Origin: Isoetes taiwanensis
Lineage: Eukaryota > Streptophyta > Lycopodiopsida > Isoetales > Isoetaceae
Assembly (NCBI GenBank): GCA_021234155.1
Contig: JAJEKV010000136.1
Location: 1,238,001-1,302,000 of the forward strand
Length of the DNA stretch: 64,000 nt
Direction of reading: 5' to 3'
Part shown: piece after piece, positions 60,447 through 64,000 of the stretch
Numbering within the stretch: position 1 is the first letter of the stretch
How the letters are laid out: each line of letters opens with the position of its first letter
Notes under the pieces: generated by a model
The model's input: only the letters and a program-made list of their open reading frames with translations
The model's database searches: none
Told to the model about the DNA's origin: nothing
Program-made: the position numbers and the translations under genes

Positions 60447-60752
60447 GTGGAGTTACCGTAAAAAAAAGCGTTAAATATAATGCTTACCAAACGCGGCTTT
60501 TTCCGGCGTTCAGGCATCGCTCGAGGTTTAAGCACCGACATCTCTGCGGTCGGAATGAAAAATGATGACCCTCCGGTTTTTCGGGATGTCGTGACTTCTT
60601 TTAGGCCATCCAAGAAAGAAACGGACTTGCAAGTGAGTAAAAGCCTCCTCGTCAAAAAGTGCTATCCTTGATTTTGAAGCCGTAAGGAATATCGCAATGC
60701 ATAATGTAAAGTTTTGTTTGTCTAAAAGAGTCTCCGGCCTTGTGCAATCACC

Positions 60753-63700
60753 TTACTGAATAACCACAGATTGGGCGTCTTGACCAAATGTAGTAAATTT
60801 TTTAAGTAAAGTAGTGTCAAAACTGCTAGTGATGACTTGCTTTCCTTGCTCAATTGCTTTCAGTCTCTGCCTCTCCTCCTTGGCTCTACGAACCAGGTTT
60901 AAAAATCCTGTTGGTAGGCCTTTCTTCTTATTCTGTAAGAAAACTGTGAGACAAAGGCACGAAAACAAAAAGTGTTTTTTCGCACAACTTACCCAAACCA
61001 CCGAAGTTAACAAAATGCGTTTCTCGATAATAGAATCTGTAGTAGAAGTTGGATATAAAGACTTGCACTCCTCCCAGTCCTCCAGGTTTAGTTTCTTCAT
61101 TAATTCTGCCTGGCAGGTGACAATGTCTTTCTGACTGCAGAGGGAAAAATGTGGTCAGACAAAGATAGGAAAAAAAGAACACGAGATAAGAAAATGTGGC
61201 TTACGTCTTAGCTTCTTTGGCCATTTCGTCGAGAGTGAATTCTTTGGCCACAACTTTTTCCAGAAGTCTTACAAAAATTTCTTTGCTTTTTAAACCCTGT
61301 AGCTGCGTCCAGGGTACAATGCTCATGTTTTTTTGTTTTCCCTCACCACCTTTTTTTGGTTTTTTTCCGGTAGAGCTAGATTGTTCTTTCAGCTCACCAT
61401 CTTCAAACATACAAAATATTCTTTCTTGAAGATCCCAAACCTGTCAACGATTGAACACAAGTATTTTAGTGTTGAATGGCGAAAAAGCGTTTATTGTGAA
61501 GTCTACTATTTAATTGCACATGGAAGACCAGGCACGGTATAAATTTATACCGTGCCTGGTCACGGTATAAATTTATACCGTGACGTGACCAGGCACGGTA
61601 TAATATCGTGCCTGGTCACGGTATAAATTTATACCGTGCCTCGGCCACGGTATAAATTTATACCGTGCCTGGTCCCCTCTGCTACGCATTTACAAAGTTC
61701 ATACTACAGAGAACTAGATTAAAGCTTTTACTTACTTGACCGTCTCTGAAAGCAAGCTGGAAGTAATTGTCGTACTGCTTCACAGCCATTATGGGCTTCT
61801 TATCTGAATCATAGCTGAGGCAGCACTCTGTGACACAAGCTTCTCGAAGTTCTTGGAGCTTGTTCTTTTGTTTTTTGAAGTCCTCTCCATGCACTTGCTT
61901 GAACTCTACGTATTCCCGGTGCATGAAGCGGATCTTGTCTATAAGACTCATTTTTAGTCTGAAGTCATTGTCGAGATTATGACTCACGGCAATGACCTTT
62001 GCTTCCTCGTCTGTGACTCCAACGTAGATATGTGCTTCCACACTCTTCCAAACCTCGTTACGGGATTCTTCTTTTGAAAGTTCCTTCCTTGCTTTGTAGC
62101 TATGTGTGCCTCCAAGAACAAAGTAGGTGTAATCCTCGAAGTTAGCCTTTTTGAAATCTTTCAATTGGTTGCACTGACTCCTGTCAATCATTACAACTAG
62201 TGGCGACACATGGGCATGAGGATTTCTTCTCATTCTTTGCTTCAGTATAGCCACATGTGCCGCGTACAGTTTCCGGACCTGAAGAACTCTGACCCCATCT
62301 TCATTTTTAGGCGGCCTCTTAATAGTGCCCAATGTCAAAGAAATTGTTTGTTTGAGCAGTTTAGTTTCATTAACCCGCTTAAGAATAGCACTTGACTTAT
62401 CTGCGGGCTTCACAACGATATCTGCTCCAGGAGCCTTCTGAAGAGCTTCTGCTGACTCCTCTATCGTCAAGGGCTTTGTGGTTCTAGTTTTTTTCTTAGT
62501 AGGAGGCTGTGTATCTACTACCAGTGAATTCCTACCCTTTCCCTTTGGTATTACTATGTCCTCCTCTTCCTCTTCCTCTTCCTCTTCTTCTTCTTCCCTC
62601 TCTTCCTCTTCGACATTACGGGGGTACCATAGACCCTTGACCAACCCTTTTTCTTCACACAGCACCACTGACATTAAAATTTCTACTATGTCCTGTAATG
62701 GAGGGTTAAGTTTAGAGAATGACGGTATAAATTTATACGGAAAGCAACTAAGAGTAACTTACAAAGCCGTTCTTGTAATTGTCCGCAATGTAATCATACA
62801 CGTCTTTGGGCTTGCACATGCTTATTCTAAGCATTCTACTATTCAGAACATAGTAGACCTCCCCCTTGTCATGATTGCACTTCATCAAAACTTCATCATC
62901 GTTCTCTGTAGTAACAAGGTTTATAATTTCGCCAGCAGGGTAATAATCATCAGACTTGAACTTGCCCTTCCCTGATTGATGGCACAAGTAAAGGTACGCC
63001 TCAGTGGGTTTGCTCTCTCTTGCGCCCCTGTGGACGTACCAAGTCTGTTCCTTTAGTTCATAAGTCTGTGGCTCTGGTGGTGTAGCCTTTGATGATGACC
63101 CTCCGAGTAGAAACTTGATCTTAGGGCTGAAAAACGCGTAAAAAAAACCATTTTTATACAAGAAACTGAACCTTTTTCGACTTTTTGAAACACAAAAACA
63201 GTAAAAAAAGAGGCTGAAAGGGCATAAAATCCACTCTAAATTAACACTTTATTTGTGTCATTTAAGCTTAAAACACAACAATATTACCAAAATATTAAGG
63301 TTCGGGACCATTCGTTAGGCACTAGACATCAAGATTCCGAAATGGTTCTGGAACGGTATAAATTTATACGACTCGAGCACGAGCGGTATAAATTTATACC
63401 GTTACAGAACACAGTCGGTATAAATTTATACCGCAAGTGTTCTGGAGCGGTATAAATTTATACCGCCAATCGATAAATTTATACGCTAGTTGCTCGAGCC
63501 GGTATAAATTTATACCGCCCGAACACTTTGGCGGTATAAATTTATATCCGATCGTTCTGAATCCGGTATAAATTTATACCGCCGTTCTTCGAAGTAGATA
63601 AATTTATACCGCCTGAACCCGTCGGCTATAAATTTATACCGCTTGTGCTCGAAATTATAAATTTATACCACTCCGAACCATATCGTATAAATTTATACCG

Positions 63701-63772
63701 TATGCTTACACTCTAACGATTAAAACAAAAGAGAAACTAAAACAAGATGGGATAGTAGACTTACGTGGCCAT
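60753..63772 (-). CDS. ParB-like-domain gene 2, intact, six exons
   Basis: Exons: 63772-63765, 63126-62763, 62692-61736, 61440-61205, 61134-60993, 60932-60753. All five introns begin GTAAG and end AG, phases agree, and no stop occurs, giving 628 residues. The first coding exon is only ATGGCCAC. Order in the protein: PKIKFLLGGSSS; a region with YVHRGARESKPTEAYLYLCH; DVYDYIADNYKNG; WYPRNV followed by a run of about 18 Glu; a basic PPTKKKTRTTK (possible nuclear signal); then LYAAHVAILKQRMRRNPHAH, SPLVVMIDRSQ and YFVLGGTHSYKARKELSKE, which resembles the ParB/sulfiredoxin fold; VTDEEAKVIAVSHNLDNDF; and a helical C-terminus. Related proteins I recall are poorly characterised and often repetitive in genomes, so a mobile origin is possible. 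Function unknown. Introns 1, 2 and 3 carry the palindromes. A TTTATATA box lies at 63818-63826. Confidence 0.65.
61526..61664. repeat. Palindrome array D in intron 3 of ParB-like gene 2
   Basis: Four perfect copies of GGTATAAATTTATACC start at 61536, 61564, 61620 and 61649, with a decayed one at 61597. The first is extended by GACCAGGCAC and GTGCCTGGTC to a perfect 36-bp palindrome (61526-61561). Flanks alternate between GGCAC and GTCAC. Confidence 0.95.
62724..62739. repeat. Single GGTATAAATTTATACG palindrome in intron 2
   Basis: One member with one mismatch, in the middle of a 70-base intron. The intron keeps normal donor and acceptor. Confidence 0.9.
63355..63699. repeat. Palindrome array A, 12 units in intron 1 of ParB-like gene 2
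   Basis: Units start at 63355, 63385, 63417, 63449, 63471, 63501, 63533, 63565, 63595, 63625, 63654 and 63684: steps of 30, 32, 32, 22, 30, 32, 32, 30, 30, 29 and 30. Five units are perfect GGTATAAATTTATACC; the rest have one to three changes, mostly in one arm. Spacers are about 14-16 bases, all different, yet most contain GTTCT, GAAC or GCTCG near the middle. The array lies between the 8-base first coding exon and exon 2. Confidence 0.97.
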
Positions 63773-63817
63773 GGTCGTATGGATTCGCTTATAGCCGTTC
63801 GGAGAAGCAATTTGAGG

Positions 63818-63826
63818 GTATATAAA
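63818..63826 (-). promoter_or_regulatory. Possible TATA box of ParB-like gene 2
   Basis: The minus strand reads GCTTTATATACCC about 46 bases upstream of the ATG. This is close for a TATA box (it leaves a very short leader) but the sequence is good and the surround is less AT-rich. Confidence 0.4.
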
Positions 63827-63960
63827 GCGCGGCTCGAAATGCCTTTGGACTCCTAGCAGCAGATGTAGAAAATAGGGTGGCTCTTGCCGGGCTTAAGTAC
63901 CTCTCTAAGTCTTGCTTTTATGGCCCCATAAAGTTTTCAATACAACTGCGTGAGTTTTTA

Positions 63961-63976
63961 AGTATAAATTTATACC
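63961..63976. repeat. Palindrome AGTATAAATTTATACC upstream of ParB-like gene 2
   Basis: The last member seen, about 190 bases upstream of the start codon, so the family also reaches the promoter side. Confidence 0.85.
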
Positions 63977-64000
63977 GCTTTTCTATGTTGCCCTCCTCCT

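Larger units (their letters stand above)
59519..60672 (-). pseudogene. N4/N6-type DNA methyltransferase fragment with an intron
   Basis: The exon at 60054 to about 59850 encodes HYRSHSSLINNLVRWFSPRD followed by RILDAFSGSGTTASFGALS. This is the SAM-binding motif (D-x-F-x-GSGTT) with the preceding helix of adenine-N6/cytosine-N4 methyltransferases, common in prokaryotes, phages and a few eukaryotic mobile elements. A one-base loss then separates it from SVDIDTDK, the acidic end of the next strand, which ends in a perfect donor (GTAAGT, about 59852). A 433-base intron (60487-60055) upstream has GTAAGC and TTTTGCAG ends and carries palindrome array C. The upstream exon (to about 60655) encodes a Lys/Arg-rich stretch in one frame; another frame is also plausible. 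The catalytic (D/N/S)PP(Y/W) motif was not found, so enzyme activity is not supported. The gene starts within about 100 bases of the end of ParB-like gene 2. Confidence 0.5.

Noticed and set aside
63355-63699. CRISPR-like array (repeats separated by unique spacers)
   Set aside because: The repeats are 16-bp palindromes with 14-16 base spacers, inside a spliceosomal intron of a eukaryotic gene. No Cas genes are present. Repeat and spacer lengths do not fit CRISPR.
53062-63772. Integrated giant-virus segment
   Set aside because: Histone-like, methyltransferase and ParB-like genes suggested it, but no capsid, packaging ATPase, polymerase or other core virus gene is seen, and the genes have several spliceosomal introns. 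Kept only as one possibility.

Overview
The window is nuclear DNA from a plant-lineage eukaryote (streptophyte). Four things support this: a complete 14-exon gene for the oligosaccharyltransferase subunit OST48 with clean GT-AG introns; LTR retrotransposons primed from a methionyl-tRNA-type site (TGGTATCAGAGC); a PIF/Harbinger element with its two genes in convergent orientation; and abundant microsatellites. I cannot name the species. Most of the first 43 kb is transposon or decayed sequence.

Layout. 0-9 kb: remnants only (FCP1-like phosphatase fragment, half a Copia element on the minus strand, F-box pseudogene, two patches of a GGGAATCT minisatellite). 9.1-20.7 kb: one old Ty3/Gypsy element with both LTRs and a CATTC target-site duplication. 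20.7-26.6 kb: repeats and long microsatellites. 26.6-40.4 kb: three PIF/Harbinger-type elements lying end to end with (GA)n tracts at the joints. The third is split by a young Copia element (31809-38121), which is itself split by a 158-bp mini LTR. 42.2-43.6 kb: an LTR related to the Gypsy LTR. 44.8-48.1 kb: the OST48 gene. 48.2-49.0 kb: a GC-rich 155-bp tandem repeat between OST48 and a divergent zinc-finger/Ulp1-protease gene (49.2-51.6 kb, damaged).

The unusual part is 53-64 kb. Five genes lie there on the minus strand: an FCP1-like HAD gene, a ParB-like gene broken by a LINE, a histone-H3-like gene with a long charged insert in its tail, a fragment of an N4/N6-type DNA methyltransferase, and an intact six-exon ParB-like gene (63772-60753, 628 residues). 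Introns of both ParB-like genes and of the methyltransferase carry arrays of short perfect or near-perfect palindromes repeated mostly every 29-32 bp, about three helical turns. Two unrelated palindromes are used: GGTATAAATTTATACC (about 25 copies at 59.5-64.0 kb) and CACGCCTGGCGTG (7 copies at 56.6-56.9 kb). I do not know a described system with this arrangement. It is the best candidate for something new.

How the genes relate: OST48 is the only clear housekeeping gene. The 53-64 kb genes share strand, a GxHSxxAxKxL-type ParB-like motif (two genes), and palindromic introns, so they may be remnants of one large mobile or virus-derived unit, or a locally amplified host cluster. That is inference; only the intact ParB-like gene looks functional.
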